The position numbers were made by a program, and so were the translations under genes. The notes beneath the pieces were generated by a model, which was given only the letters and a program-made list of their open reading frames with translations, had not been told where the DNA came from and searched no databases. DNA of 64,000 bases from the NCBI RefSeq assembly GCF_018278905.1, contig NZ_CP046600.1, forward strand, positions 2,790,001 to 2,854,000, written 5' to 3'. The DNA comes from Mycobacterium spongiae. GTDB taxonomy: Bacteria > Actinomycetota > Actinomycetes > Mycobacteriales > Mycobacteriaceae. Shown here in pieces: positions 35,932 to 45,534 of this stretch (position 1 is the stretch's first letter; every line of letters starts with the position of its first letter).

Positions 35932-36390
35932 TCAGCCTGCTTCGACCACATCTTTGATGCGCTGCAGCGTCTTCGTCATGTCACGGATGTTGTTGCGCTG
36001 GCGTCGCCAGCCGCCGAAGACCCAGTAATACACCGTGGTGAGCATCGACGGCGCAAGCCGAAATGACTCGGTGACGTCGGTGCCGTCGCCGGCCGGCGCC
36101 AATCGGTAGTGCCAGTTGTTCACTGGCTTGTCACCGACCAGCACAGCAAATCCGAACTCACGTCCAGGTTCGCATGCGGTCACCTCACATTCCGACCAGT
36201 AGACGGGTCCGATGCCGTTGCGCCGGACGTGCCCGCGGAAGCGGGCTCCGAGCTCGGGGCCGGTCGCTCCGCCGAGCCACTCGGCCTCGAATGTTTCCGG
36301 TGAGAACCGTCCGGTATTTCGAATGTCTGCGATTAATTCCCAAATCTTGTCCGCTGGCGCCGCCATATGGACCGTTGCTGAACCCTCCAT
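35932..36390 (-). CDS. SRPBCC/START-domain protein (Rv1883c-like)
   Basis: Small ligand-binding-fold protein of 152 aa from the ATG at 36390. A TTG at 36402 with a better Shine-Dalgarno (AGGGA) could also serve. The pattern APADKIWELIADIRNTGRFSPET at about 11-33 and FGFAVLVGDKPVNNWHYRLAPAGDGTDVTE is that of polyketide-cyclase/START-like proteins. There is a 20-bp gap to the SDR downstream, so the two are probably co-transcribed. The ligand is unknown. Confidence 0.87.
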   Translation of the reverse strand: MEGSATVHMAAPADKIWELIADIRNTGRFSPETFEAEWLGGATGPELGARFRGHVRRNGIGPVYWSECEVTACEPGREFGFAVLVGDKPVNNWHYRLAPAGDGTDVTESFRLAPSMLTTVYYWVFGGWRRQRNNIRDMTKTLQRIKDVVEAG

Positions 36391-36444
36391 AGGAGGATCC
36401 AAACACGTTCCCTGTAACGAAACCAGCGGAACCGACGATATTCC

Positions 36445-36861
36445 CTACTTGGGCGTAAACATCGAGACGATGTCCTTGACGGTCCGCTCCAGCTGACGCA
36501 CCGGCTTCGGCAACGAGACGTGCACGGGCGCCATACCGCCGGCACTGCTGCATTTCGGCCATGCACCCGGCCCCTGGTTGGCCAAGACCCGGTTGGCTAC
36601 AGCGATTTGTTGCTGCTTAGAGGCGTGCGCGGGGTTTCCGACACCCCCGTGCTCTTCCCACGTGGTCTGCTTGAACTGCAACCCGCCGAAGTGCCCGTTG
36701 CCGGTGTCGGCGGTCCAGTCTCCGCCTGACTCGCACTGCGCGACGGCCTCCCAGTTCATGTCAGCGTGGGCATGTGCGACACCGGTGGATAGCGACATAG
36801 AGGCTGCGATGAAACCTGCGGCGACTGCGGACTTGATGAGGGGCTTTGTGATGTTCGTCAT
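36445..36861 (-). CDS. rpfC: Resuscitation-promoting factor C
   Basis: Secreted peptidoglycan hydrolase (lysozyme/transglycosylase-like) that aids growth resumption, 138 aa. The signal peptide is about residues 1-31 (ending GVAHA before HADMNW). The Rpf domain follows immediately with [13 protein letters not shown], whose catalytic Glu is residue 44, then [15 protein letters not shown] and WPKCSSAG, which gives the second half of the disulfide. A short basic tail follows. It is shorter than the 176-aa M. tuberculosis annotation mainly at the N-terminus, where start annotation varies. Confidence 0.94.
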   Translation of the reverse strand: MTNITKPLIKSAVAAGFIAASMSLSTGVAHAHADMNWEAVAQCESGGDWTADTGNGHFGGLQFKQTTWEEHGGVGNPAHASKQQQIAVANRVLANQGPGAWPKCSSAGGMAPVHVSLPKPVRQLERTVKDIVSMFTPK

Positions 36862-36968
36862 GTCCGGGATTTCGCCGGCCGTAGTCGAAGCGTTACCGAT
36901 TGGAAAAAGTTGTGAGATCGGTTATCTATCGCATCGAGATTGGCGCAAACGGCGCTGCGACGGGTGAA

Positions 36969-37610
36969 TCAAGCGGGCGCTGGAACCTCGCAGTACGACC
37001 GAGTCGCGGCTTCCAGGGCACGTTGATACAGGTTGTCGAAGCCGCGAGTCCGGACCGTCTCGGCGCGGGCCCGCTCGAGTTGGCTGGCGCACGCCGGAGA
37101 TCCCAGCAAACTCCAGTCGACCGTAATCTGAGACAAAATCTTATGGTTGAGGGCATCGATCTTCAACCGCGACGCCGCCAGATTCTGGGGTGCGGCGGGC
37201 GCCTGGGCGGGGTCGAGCTTCCAATCCGAGAACCGCTGGTACTGGATTGCCTCACTGGCAGTGATCTGGTCACGGAAGACCCTGACTATGTAGTCGGGGT
37301 AGTCGGGGTAGTCGGGGTAGTCCGGGTAGTCGGGGTCGAGCTGTTTTCTGCGCGCCTCGTCGGCCAATTCCGCGAGTTGTTGCTCCACACGATCTGGGTC
37401 CTCGATAGCACGGTGAGCACCCCACTTGAAGGCGGCCACCGACTCGGCGACCTCGAGCCGTTGTGCGGTCGCGTCAACCAACTCGGCCAACGAACCGCTG
37501 CTGTCGGCTCCCGCCCGCACCGAGCCCGCGATCAGAGCCACAACCAGCGTCACCAGCCCACCAACGAACACCAGTGACGCGAGCCAGGGTCGGTAAGCCG
37601 GACGGCACAT
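36969..37610 (-). CDS. Secreted chorismate mutase with a tandem-repeat insertion (Rv1885c-like)
   Basis: Exported AroQ-gamma chorismate mutase converting chorismate to prephenate outside the cytoplasm, 213 aa (199 in H37Rv). A signal peptide of ~33 residues precedes the mature protein. Catalytic residues by alignment with the H37Rv enzyme are Arg51, Lys62, Arg74, Ser119 (Thr there), Gln123 (Glu there) and Arg148. The PDY tripeptide occurs five times at residues 93-107, where H37Rv has one, between the first two helices. Ser and Gln at those two sites are as in E. coli chorismate mutase. Confidence 0.9.
   Translation of the reverse strand: MCRPAYRPWLASLVFVGGLVTLVVALIAGSVRAGADSSGSLAELVDATAQRLEVAESVAAFKWGAHRAIEDPDRVEQQLAELADEARRKQLDPDYPDYPDYPDYPDYIVRVFRDQITASEAIQYQRFSDWKLDPAQAPAAPQNLAASRLKIDALNHKILSQITVDWSLLGSPACASQLERARAETVRTRGFDNLYQRALEAATRSYCEVPAPA
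37291..37335 (-). repeat. 9-bp tandem repeat encoding (PDY)5 in chorismate mutase
   Basis: Five adjacent 9-base units (37291-37335). Four are identical and one differs at a single base. Each encodes Pro-Asp-Tyr. The array is in frame and lies in the connection between helices of the mature enzyme. Confidence 0.92.
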
Positions 37611-37627
37611 GCGGGTGTGGCCGGGGT

Positions 37628-38473
37628 TCAGCCGCTGTGGGCCCCGACGGTCGCGATCGCGTCAATCACCATCGACGGATTATCCAGAGCGACGAACGTC
37701 TTGGCTCCGGGCACCTCGATCATTGTCGAGTTTGCGAAGAGCGCCGCCAAACGTCGGGCCAAGGCGGGGGTAAAGCATCGGTCGCCCGTGCCCCAGACCA
37801 GCGTGACCGGTTTAATGAATCGTGGGAAACGCGTTGACACGTCGGTCAGATCGGTTTCCGCGACGTGACGCAGCAGCGTCGCGAGATCGCGGCGGATTCT
37901 CTTGTCTTTGGCGCAGGGTTCGAGCCAGGACGCCGTGAGTGCCGGATCCGGGTCACCGACCAGCAGGCCATAACCGAGCGGCGAGTGCCGCAGCGGGGTC
38001 CACCGCATGGTCGTAAGCAATGCCTTGATGGACATCGGCCCCCGAAGCAGCGCGAAGACCACGGTGAACGGGAACGGGGGGAAGCTGTCGAACGCGTCGC
38101 AGTTGGTGAGCAGCAGGCGCCCGACCCGATCCGGGTGGGCGTCGATCACAAGCTGGCAGAGACCACCTCCGGTGTCGTTGCCAACCAGAGTCACCTCGGT
38201 GAGGTCGAGGGCGGCCATGAACTCGTCGATCATCGTGGCAATCCCCGCTGGGGACAGGTCAGCGCCGTCGTTGGCGGGGATCAGGTGCGAGCCCAGCGGC
38301 CAGGTCGGCAAGATGCACCGAAACCCCTTGCGAGCAAGCCCTTCTGCGACTCGATCCCACAGGCGTTCGTCGACAAGGATGCCATGGACGAACAGCACCG
38401 GAGGGTGCAGCGAGTCTCGGGGCCCGACCTCGCGATACTCGATTGTTGCCTGTTCTAGCGTTACCTGGGCCAT
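37628..38473 (-). CDS. Alpha/beta hydrolase, haloalkane-dehalogenase-like
   Basis: Alpha/beta-hydrolase of 281 aa with GGAAGGG about six bases before its ATG. HG in VLFVHGIL is the oxyanion-hole motif. The nucleophile elbow is VGNDTGGGLCQL at about 97-108, so an Asp replaces the usual Ser, as in haloalkane dehalogenases and epoxide hydrolases. WGTGDRCFTPALARRLA at about 227-243 would carry the acid, and the His is expected near the C-terminus, but FVALDNP there lacks a clear one. I recall no such gene here in H37Rv. An 8-bp inverted repeat lies 17 bases upstream. Confidence 0.85.
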   Translation of the reverse strand: MAQVTLEQATIEYREVGPRDSLHPPVLFVHGILVDERLWDRVAEGLARKGFRCILPTWPLGSHLIPANDGADLSPAGIATMIDEFMAALDLTEVTLVGNDTGGGLCQLVIDAHPDRVGRLLLTNCDAFDSFPPFPFTVVFALLRGPMSIKALLTTMRWTPLRHSPLGYGLLVGDPDPALTASWLEPCAKDKRIRRDLATLLRHVAETDLTDVSTRFPRFIKPVTLVWGTGDRCFTPALARRLAALFANSTMIEVPGAKTFVALDNPSMVIDAIATVGAHSG

Positions 38474-38489
38474 CCCAGCACCCTTCCGC

Positions 38490-38522
38490 CGTAACTTACA
38501 AACTCTCAGTACGGAAGTTACG
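38490..38522. promoter_or_regulatory. Candidate operator upstream of the alpha/beta hydrolase
   Basis: Perfect 8-base inverted repeat CGTAACTT / AAGTTACG with a 17-base spacer, 17-49 bases upstream of the hydrolase start. The spacing would suit a repressor overlapping the promoter. No dedicated regulator lies next to it. Confidence 0.45.
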
Positions 38523-38570
38523 TGCAGCTTGTACGAAAGTCAATGCCCCGTGATCAGCGATAGTGTCCGC

Positions 38571-38625
38571 AAAAAACACTACTGGGCTTGACGGGCACGT
38601 ATATGGCTCGTCAAGCCCAGTAGTG
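38571..38625 (-). terminator. Intrinsic terminator of fbpB
   Basis: Perfect 17-bp stem (38577-38593 with 38609-38625) and 15-base loop, 20 bases after the fbpB stop on the minus strand. It is followed on that strand by six T residues (38571-38576). A stem with a U-tract is uncommon in mycobacteria, which makes this a strong call. Confidence 0.9.
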
Positions 38626-38644
38626 GGCGCCTAGTGCGGTCCTG

Positions 38645-40036
<1,392 letters not shown>

Positions 40037-41158
40037 TTGGACACGGTACTGGGGCTATCTGTAACACCAACGACCGTTGGGTGGGTGCTCGCGGAAGGCC
40101 ATAGTGCCGACGGCGCAATCCTGGACCACAACGAGTCGCATCTCAGCGGCGGCCGTGGCATCAGTGCCGTGCATGCCGCAGAGCAGACAGCAGCCGAAGT
40201 ACTGCGCGCCATCGAGGGGGCAACCGCGGGCGATGATCGGCTTCGGGTAATCGGATTGACCTGGAACGACGAAGCTTCCGCGCAGGCCGCCGTGGTGTTG
40301 GAGTCATTGGCCCGCGCCGGCCTAGACAACGTGGTGCCGGTTCGGCAGCTCGATGCGGTCGAGACGCTGGCGCGAGCCATCGCTCCCGTCATTGGCTACG
40401 AGCGAACTGCGGTGTGCCTTCTCGATCGGGAGTGGGCGACGGTCGTCATGGTCAACACCCACGATGGCGAAACACAAAGCGCCGTCAAGCATGTGCGTGG
40501 CGGCTACGAGGGATTGACGTCATGGCTGACAGGAATGTTCGACCGCAATGCCTGGCGTCCCGCCGGGGTGGTTGTGGTTGGCTCTGACAGCAACATCAAC
40601 AGATTCTCGGTGCAGCTGGAGAAGGTCCTGCCAGTACCGGTCTTCGCACAAACGATGGCGCAGGTCACGGTCGCGCGGGGCGCGGCGCTCGCGGCAGCTC
40701 AACGCACCGAGTTCACCGACACGCAGCTGTTGGCGAGTACCAGCGAGCCGACTGTCGCACCCAAGCGGTCCCGGCACTACGCCGGTGCCGCGGCCGTGCT
40801 GGCCGCGGCTTCGGTGACCTTCGTGGGTTCGCTGTCTCTCGCCCTTGGCCTGCAGCTAGTTCCCGAGAAGGATCCGGCAACGCCGAGGCGCGCGGTGCAC
40901 GGTTCGACGCCACGGGTCGCCGAGGCGGTGACACCCGCCATGCCGTCATCCGTCAGCGCCACGCCGCCGGCAGCGCCGCAACCTGCACCCCAGCGCGAGC
41001 CCGTCCAGCCCGCGTCCGATAGTGACCAGATCGCGCCAGACGACAAACCGAACTCCATGTTCCAACAGGACTCCACCGACCGCGCGCCCCTGCTGACCCG
41101 GGTGCTTCAGCACATACCGGGCGACTATCGCGACCCGGCGTCGCCCCCGCCCGAATAG
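40037..41158 (+). CDS. DUF7159-like mycobacterial protein (Rv1887-like)
   Basis: Protein of 373 aa from TTG 40037, chosen because the mature frame begins LDTVLGLSVTPTTVGWVLAEG, the start typical of this mycobacterial family, and GAGG lies 11 bases before it. H37Rv is about 380 aa. The N-terminal actin-like region (about 1-230) contains GLTWNDEASAQAAVVLESL and GVVVVGSDSNINRFSVQLE. One transmembrane segment follows at about 257-281 (AAAVLAAASVTFVGSLSLALGL by sense), then a Pro/Ala-rich tail. The function is unknown. Confidence 0.82.
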   Translation: MDTVLGLSVTPTTVGWVLAEGHSADGAILDHNESHLSGGRGISAVHAAEQTAAEVLRAIEGATAGDDRLRVIGLTWNDEASAQAAVVLESLARAGLDNVVPVRQLDAVETLARAIAPVIGYERTAVCLLDREWATVVMVNTHDGETQSAVKHVRGGYEGLTSWLTGMFDRNAWRPAGVVVVGSDSNINRFSVQLEKVLPVPVFAQTMAQVTVARGAALAAAQRTEFTDTQLLASTSEPTVAPKRSRHYAGAAAVLAAASVTFVGSLSLALGLQLVPEKDPATPRRAVHGSTPRVAEAVTPAMPSSVSATPPAAPQPAPQREPVQPASDSDQIAPDDKPNSMFQQDSTDRAPLLTRVLQHIPGDYRDPASPPPE

Positions 41159-41182
41159 CCGCCGAGCGGGACGCCGGCGCGA

Positions 41183-41731
41183 TCAAACGTCTTTGGCTCG
41201 AACGGCGGCGAAGGACACCGACACTTCATCGGCCACCTGCAGCGAGCCCATCAGCAGCGAGTAGGGCTTGACGCCATAGTCGGACTGCCGCAGCCTCGAT
41301 TCGGCAGACATACGCCATGAATCACCGAGATCCTCTGTGCCTAAATCGATTACATGATCTCGCGACTTTCCGCGGATATTCAGGGTCCCGGCCAGCCGGT
41401 ACCCGTCACCGGTCTTGTCGACGGTGTCGGAGGTGAAACGGATCTCGGGGTAACGGCCGGCGTTCAGAGATCTCAGCGCGTTGGACCGCACCAAGGCCTT
41501 CTCCGTCGCGGACAACCCCTTGACGCCACCCTCGCCGCGCAGTACCTCGAAGGAATCCACTTCGACAGAAAGCTCCGCGGCAACAGGCGCAGTGCCGGCC
41601 CACGTCACCGTGGCCCGCCATCGCGTCATCGCAATAGTCAGACGATGGCCCATGCGCGCGGCCCGTCCCCGGACTCCAGTGCGAACGGTCAAATCGCCGT
41701 CGGATTCGTCAAGGGTCCACATCTCGGTCAC
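41183..41731 (-). CDS. YceI-family lipocalin-like protein
   Basis: Protein of 182 aa from GTG 41731, or 179 aa from the ATG three codons later. The YceI pattern is seen in RAARMGHRLTIAMTRWRATV, VDSFEVLRGEGGVKGLSATEKALVRSNALRSL and IRFTSDTVDKTGDGYRLAGTLNIRGKSRDH. YceI proteins bind isoprenoid or other amphiphilic molecules. No signal peptide is seen, so it is probably cytosolic. It starts 17 bases after the CYP125-like stop on the same strand, so both are probably in one operon. Confidence 0.87.
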   Translation of the reverse strand: MTEMWTLDESDGDLTVRTGVRGRAARMGHRLTIAMTRWRATVTWAGTAPVAAELSVEVDSFEVLRGEGGVKGLSATEKALVRSNALRSLNAGRYPEIRFTSDTVDKTGDGYRLAGTLNIRGKSRDHVIDLGTEDLGDSWRMSAESRLRQSDYGVKPYSLLMGSLQVADEVSVSFAAVRAKDV

Positions 41732-41748
41732 AGACCCGCCCACCCGAC

Positions 41749-43023
41749 CTAGTGCGCGACAGGGCATTTCGCTGCCCCGCCGCTGTGGTAGTCAACCTGC
41801 CAATGCTTGATCCCATTCAGCCAGCCAGACCGTAGCCGCTCCGGCTTGCCGACCGGTTCCAGATCCGGTGTGGTGTCGGCGATCGCATCGAACATCAGGT
41901 CGATCGTCATGCGTGCCAGGTTCGCTCCGATGCAATAGTGCGCTCCGGTGCCACCGAATCCCACGTGTGGGTTCGGACTACGAAGGATGTTGAAAGTGAA
42001 CGGGTCGTCGAATACGTCTTCGTCGAAGTTGGCCGAGCGGTAGATCATCACCACTCGTTGACCTTTCTTGATCCGTACCCCGGACAACTCATAGTCCTGA
42101 AGCGCCGTGCGCTGGAACGACGTGACCGGGGTGGCCCACCGGACGATCTCATCAGCGGTGGTGTCGGGGCGCTCCCTCTTGTACAACTCCCACTGATCGG
42201 GGAATTCGGTGAAGGCCATCATGCCCTGGGTGATGGAGTTGCGAGTGGTCTCGTTCCCGGCGACCGCCAACAGAAGGACAAAGAATCCGAACTCGTCTTC
42301 GGAGAGCTTGTGACCGTCGATGTCGGCTTCGACCAGCTTCGTCACGATGTCGTGCCCAGGATTCTTAGCGCGGTCGGCCGCCATTTGCATCGCATACATG
42401 ATCAGTTCGACCGACGCCGTGATGGCGTCGTTGGTGGCAAACTCTGGATCCTCGTCGCCAACCATCTGGTTAGACCAGTGGAACAGTTTCATCCGGTCCT
42501 GCTGGGGTACGCCCAGTAGCCCGGCGATCGCCTGCAGCGGAAGTTCGCAGGACACCTGCTCGACGAAGTCGCCGGAACCCTCCACTGCCGCAGCTTCGAC
42601 AATGCGCCGGGCACGCTCATGAAGGTCCGCGCGCAGACGCTCGATGGCCCGAGGAGTAAAGCCACGCGAAACGATGTTCCGCAGCCGGGTGTGCTGCGGA
42701 TCATCCATGTTCAGCAGGACGAACTTGCCTCGCTCGATCTGCTCCTGAACGGTGCCCTCCTTGTAACGCGGTAGCGCGCTCTTCTGCAGGCTGGAGAAGA
42801 CATCGCTACGCAGCGATATCTCCTTGACGTCCTTGTGTTTGGACACGACCCAGAAGCCACCGTCATCGAAACCGCCCGTCCCGGCAGGCTGCTCGTTCCA
42901 CCAGATCGGTGCCGTTTGTCGCAGTTCGCCCAGTTCTTCCACCGGCAACCGCTCCGCGTAGATATCCGGGTCGGTGAAATCGAACCTGGGTGGGAGATTG
43001 GGGATCGGCTTCGCGGTCGGCAT
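41749..43023 (-). CDS. Cytochrome P450, CYP125-like (sterol C26-oxidising type)
   Basis: P450 of 424 aa starting at ATG 43023 with GAGGAG eight bases upstream. The sequence closely tracks M. tuberculosis CYP125 (Rv3545c) as I remember it: NLPPRFDFTDPDIYAERLP at the start, FVEQVSCELPLQAIAGLLGVP, the I-helix AGNETTRNSITQGMMAF and heme site GFGGTGAHYCIGANLAR with Cys at about residue 364. CYP125A1 oxidises the C26 methyl of cholesterol/cholestenone. Since the genuine H37Rv CYP125 lies elsewhere, this looks like a second copy. A KstR-like box lies about 100 bases upstream. Confidence 0.92.
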   Translation of the reverse strand: MPTAKPIPNLPPRFDFTDPDIYAERLPVEELGELRQTAPIWWNEQPAGTGGFDDGGFWVVSKHKDVKEISLRSDVFSSLQKSALPRYKEGTVQEQIERGKFVLLNMDDPQHTRLRNIVSRGFTPRAIERLRADLHERARRIVEAAAVEGSGDFVEQVSCELPLQAIAGLLGVPQQDRMKLFHWSNQMVGDEDPEFATNDAITASVELIMYAMQMAADRAKNPGHDIVTKLVEADIDGHKLSEDEFGFFVLLLAVAGNETTRNSITQGMMAFTEFPDQWELYKRERPDTTADEIVRWATPVTSFQRTALQDYELSGVRIKKGQRVVMIYRSANFDEDVFDDPFTFNILRSPNPHVGFGGTGAHYCIGANLARMTIDLMFDAIADTTPDLEPVGKPERLRSGWLNGIKHWQVDYHSGGAAKCPVAH

Positions 43024-43125
43024 GAGCCCACTCCTCGATACGAAATCCTCTAGTGGTCGTCTGTTCCCATAATCCATTGCCACACCTCAGTTGGGAAGCA
43101 CCAACGCACGATTCCAAGCCCGAAT

Positions 43126-43139
43126 TAGAACGTGTTCGG
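43126..43139. promoter_or_regulatory. KstR-like operator upstream of the CYP125-like gene
   Basis: Matches the KstR consensus TNNAACNNGTTNNA in core and 5' base (TAGAACGTGTTCGG), with only the last base off. It lies about 100 bases upstream of the CYP125-like start. KstR represses sterol side-chain degradation genes in mycobacteria. Confidence 0.65.
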
Positions 43140-43281
43140 CTGACCCAGGTGAACGCCCGCCACCAGGGGGGGTTTGTGGCCCATGCCACAATCGTTATGC
43201 TTTGGTGCAGGTCACCAGCCCAGCAACGGGGCCTTGGTGGAGCAACGTTGGACGACGTGACCGTAACGCGAAGGGTGGAGC

Positions 43282-43689
43282 ATGATTCGCGAGCTATTCA
43301 CTGCCGTTGCAATCGCAGGTGCAGCCATCGGCGCGGCGCCCAGCGCGGTCGCCGACAACGGGCACTATGACAGCGACGTGCCGGGCATGAACTATGAAGC
43401 ATCGCTAGGGGCGCCGTGCTTTAGCTGGGAGCGCTTCATCTTTGGACGTGGCCCCAGCGGCCAAGCGGAAGCCTGCCATTTCCCGCCTCCGAACCAATTT
43501 CCGCCGGCCGAAACCGGATATTGGGTTATCTCCTACCCGCTTCACGGGGTCCAAGAGGTGGGTGCGCCATGTCCAGGTCCACAAGCGGCGGCACAAGCCC
43601 CGGACGGACTCCCGATGCTCTGCCGGGGGGCCGAAGGCTGGCAAACCGGATGGTTTACCGGGGCTGGGTTCTTTCCACCGACACCCTGA
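43282..43689 (+). CDS. Secreted protein of unknown function (Rv1891-like)
   Basis: Exported protein of 135 aa with GGAG upstream of the ATG. A signal peptide of about 24 residues (MIRELFTAVAIAGAAIGAAPSAVA) precedes the mature part. Four Cys residues (GAPCFSW, EACHFPP, GAPCPGP, PMLCRG) suggest two disulfides. The length and pattern match H37Rv Rv1891 as I remember it. The region around GPSGQAEACHFPPPNQFPPAETGYW is strongly conserved. No enzymatic motif seen. Confidence 0.88.
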   Translation: MIRELFTAVAIAGAAIGAAPSAVADNGHYDSDVPGMNYEASLGAPCFSWERFIFGRGPSGQAEACHFPPPNQFPPAETGYWVISYPLHGVQEVGAPCPGPQAAAQAPDGLPMLCRGAEGWQTGWFTGAGFFPPTP

Positions 43690-43708
43690 TTGACCACCGG
43701 AGGCCATC

Positions 43709-44008
43709 ATGGGGGGCGTGGACCCGACTGAATCGCCTACATCCCCGATCCCGCGGTGGTTGCGGTTCGTGTTGATGTCTGACCGCGCCGGCTCAGCATG
43801 GTACATCGGCACGGGCTTCTTCTTCGCACCAGTCCTTGCGATGCTCTCACCCTGGCCAACCGCCACCGCAGTGCTCTGGTGGCTCATCGGGCTGGCTGGC
43901 TTGTGGCTCGGCCTCCTCGGAATCGCGATGGCCACCGGTCTGGCCCGGGTGCTGCATTCCGGCGCTGAGATACCGGAGAAGTACTGGCGCTCGCTCGTCG
44001 ACTACTGA
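43709..44008 (+). CDS. Small membrane protein (Rv1892-like)
   Basis: Protein of 99 aa with GGAGG seven bases before the ATG. Two hydrophobic helices lie at about 31-47 (YIGTGFFFAPVLAMLSP) and 52-76 (TATAVLWWLIGLAGLWLGLLGIAMA). The ends are charged. Conserved in mycobacteria, with unknown function. It follows the Rv1891-like gene by 19 bases. Confidence 0.82.
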   Translation: MGGVDPTESPTSPIPRWLRFVLMSDRAGSAWYIGTGFFFAPVLAMLSPWPTATAVLWWLIGLAGLWLGLLGIAMATGLARVLHSGAEIPEKYWRSLVDY

Positions 44009-44109
44009 CGAGGACCCTAACTAGGACCTCGTACGGCGAATCTGCGGGGTCTACAGTCGTATCAACCGTCCCCCATGAAATACCGTCCACCATGAATTAG
44101 GAGACTCCG

Positions 44110-44328
44110 ATGAGCTTCAATCCCAAAGATGCGCTCGACGCGGTGCGGGACATCGCCACCAATGCCGTCGAGAAGGCCTCGGACATCGTCGAAAACGCCG
44201 CCGACATCATCCGCGGCGACATCAAGGGCGGCACCAGCGCCATCGTCGCGAACTCGATCGACATCGCTACCCACGCCGTCGACAGAACAAAAGAGGTCTT
44301 CACCGGCGAAGACGACGACGAGGACTAG
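44110..44328 (+). CDS. Small conserved mycobacterial protein (Rv1893-like)
   Basis: Protein of 72 aa, the same length as Rv1893. The start has AGGAG seven bases upstream. The sequence is helical and amphipathic (DALDAVRDIATNAVEKASDIVENAADIIRG, written in two parts) and ends in an acidic run EDDDED. No signal peptide or known domain. It may form coiled-coil contacts, but the function is unknown. Confidence 0.82.
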   Translation: MSFNPKDALDAVRDIATNAVEKASDIVENAADIIRGDIKGGTSAIVANSIDIATHAVDRTKEVFTGEDDDED

Positions 44329-44367
44329 AACGCGCCGAAGAGTTAGGGATCAGCGACCGCTCGGCTA

Positions 44368-45498
44368 TTACACGCCGGCGGCGGCGTTGAGTTCGTCCAG
44401 CCTGGTCGTCGCCTCGAGGTATTCCTGCACCCACCGCTCGATGACCGAAGAAGTTCTCTCCACCTTGGTGAATTGACCGACCACCTGGCCGACGGGATTG
44501 AACGCGACATCGACGGTCTCGTTCGGGTACCTATTCGTCGCCCGCACAGCCATACCGGAGACCATGTACTGCAAGGGCATTCCGAGCGGTTTCGGGTTGT
44601 CCGGCTCCTCCCAGGCCTCGGTCCAATCGTTGCGCAGCATCCGAGCAGGCTTGCCAGTGAACGAACGGCTGCGGACGGTGTCCCGGCTCGTCGCCTTGGC
44701 ATATGCTGCCTGCTGAACCGGGGTGTTCTGCGCTTCCTCGACCATCAGCCACTGTGAGCCAGTCCATGCACCTTGAGCTCCCAATGCCAATGCCGCAGCG
44801 ATCTGCTCGCCGCTGCCGATGCCGCCGGCGGCCAGCACCGGAACGGGGGCAACCTCCTTAATGACCTGCGGCCACAACACGATTGAGCCCACTTCGCCGC
44901 AGTGACCGCCGGCCTCGCCGCCCTGGGCGATGATGATGTCGACGCCCGCGTCGGCATGTTTGCGCGCCTGGGAGGGCGAGCCACAGAGTGCGGCTACCTT
45001 CCGGCCGGCGGCGTGCACATGCGTGATCATGTCCGCCGGCGGCGTGCCAAGCGCGTTGGCGATCATGCCGACCTTGGGATGCCGCAGTGCGACCTCGACC
45101 TGGGGGGTTGCCGTCGCCTCGGTCCATCCGAGGAGCTGCAGGCTGTCCCCGTCGGCGTCCTCGATCGGGACACCATGATCGGCGAGGATCTTGCGCGCGA
45201 AATCCAGGTGCTCCTGCGGGACCATCGATCGCAACGAGCTCGCAAGCTCCTCGGCCGAGAGATGCGAATCCATGCCCTCGTACTTGTTCGGGATCACAAT
45301 GTCGACCCCGTAGGGGTGGTCACCGATGTGCTGATCGATCCAGTCGAGTTCGATCTCAAGCTGCTCGGGGCTGAACCCGACCGCCCCGAGAACGCCAAAC
45401 CCTCCGGCCTTGCTGACCGCGGCGACCACATCGCGGCAGTGGGTGAAAGCGAAGATCGGAAACTCGATACCTAGCTCATCGCAAATGGCAGTGTGCAT
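44368..45498 (-). CDS. Nitronate monooxygenase family protein (Rv1894c-like)
   Basis: FMN TIM-barrel enzyme of 376 aa, the same as H37Rv. The start at 45498 (MHTAICDELGIEFPIF) has GGGAG upstream. Family features are FAFTHCRDVVAAVSKAGGFGVLGA at the N-terminus, AGVDIIIAQGGEAGGHCG at about 184-201 with the phosphate-binding glycines, PVLAAGGIGSGEQIAAAL and GAWTGSQWLM. Members oxidise nitronates to carbonyls. The true substrate here is unknown. A KstR box lies 37-50 bases upstream, and Rv1894c is listed in the KstR regulon. Confidence 0.92.
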   Translation of the reverse strand: MHTAICDELGIEFPIFAFTHCRDVVAAVSKAGGFGVLGAVGFSPEQLEIELDWIDQHIGDHPYGVDIVIPNKYEGMDSHLSAEELASSLRSMVPQEHLDFARKILADHGVPIEDADGDSLQLLGWTEATATPQVEVALRHPKVGMIANALGTPPADMITHVHAAGRKVAALCGSPSQARKHADAGVDIIIAQGGEAGGHCGEVGSIVLWPQVIKEVAPVPVLAAGGIGSGEQIAAALALGAQGAWTGSQWLMVEEAQNTPVQQAAYAKATSRDTVRSRSFTGKPARMLRNDWTEAWEEPDNPKPLGMPLQYMVSGMAVRATNRYPNETVDVAFNPVGQVVGQFTKVERTSSVIERWVQEYLEATTRLDELNAAAGV

Positions 45499-45534
45499 GC
45501 CTGCTCCCGGAAAGCTCACGGACACTAACGGAAT

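Noticed and set aside
37291..37335. Possible CRISPR-like or regulatory repeat array
   Set aside because: The 9-bp units are contiguous, in frame and without spacers, so they are a coding microsatellite.
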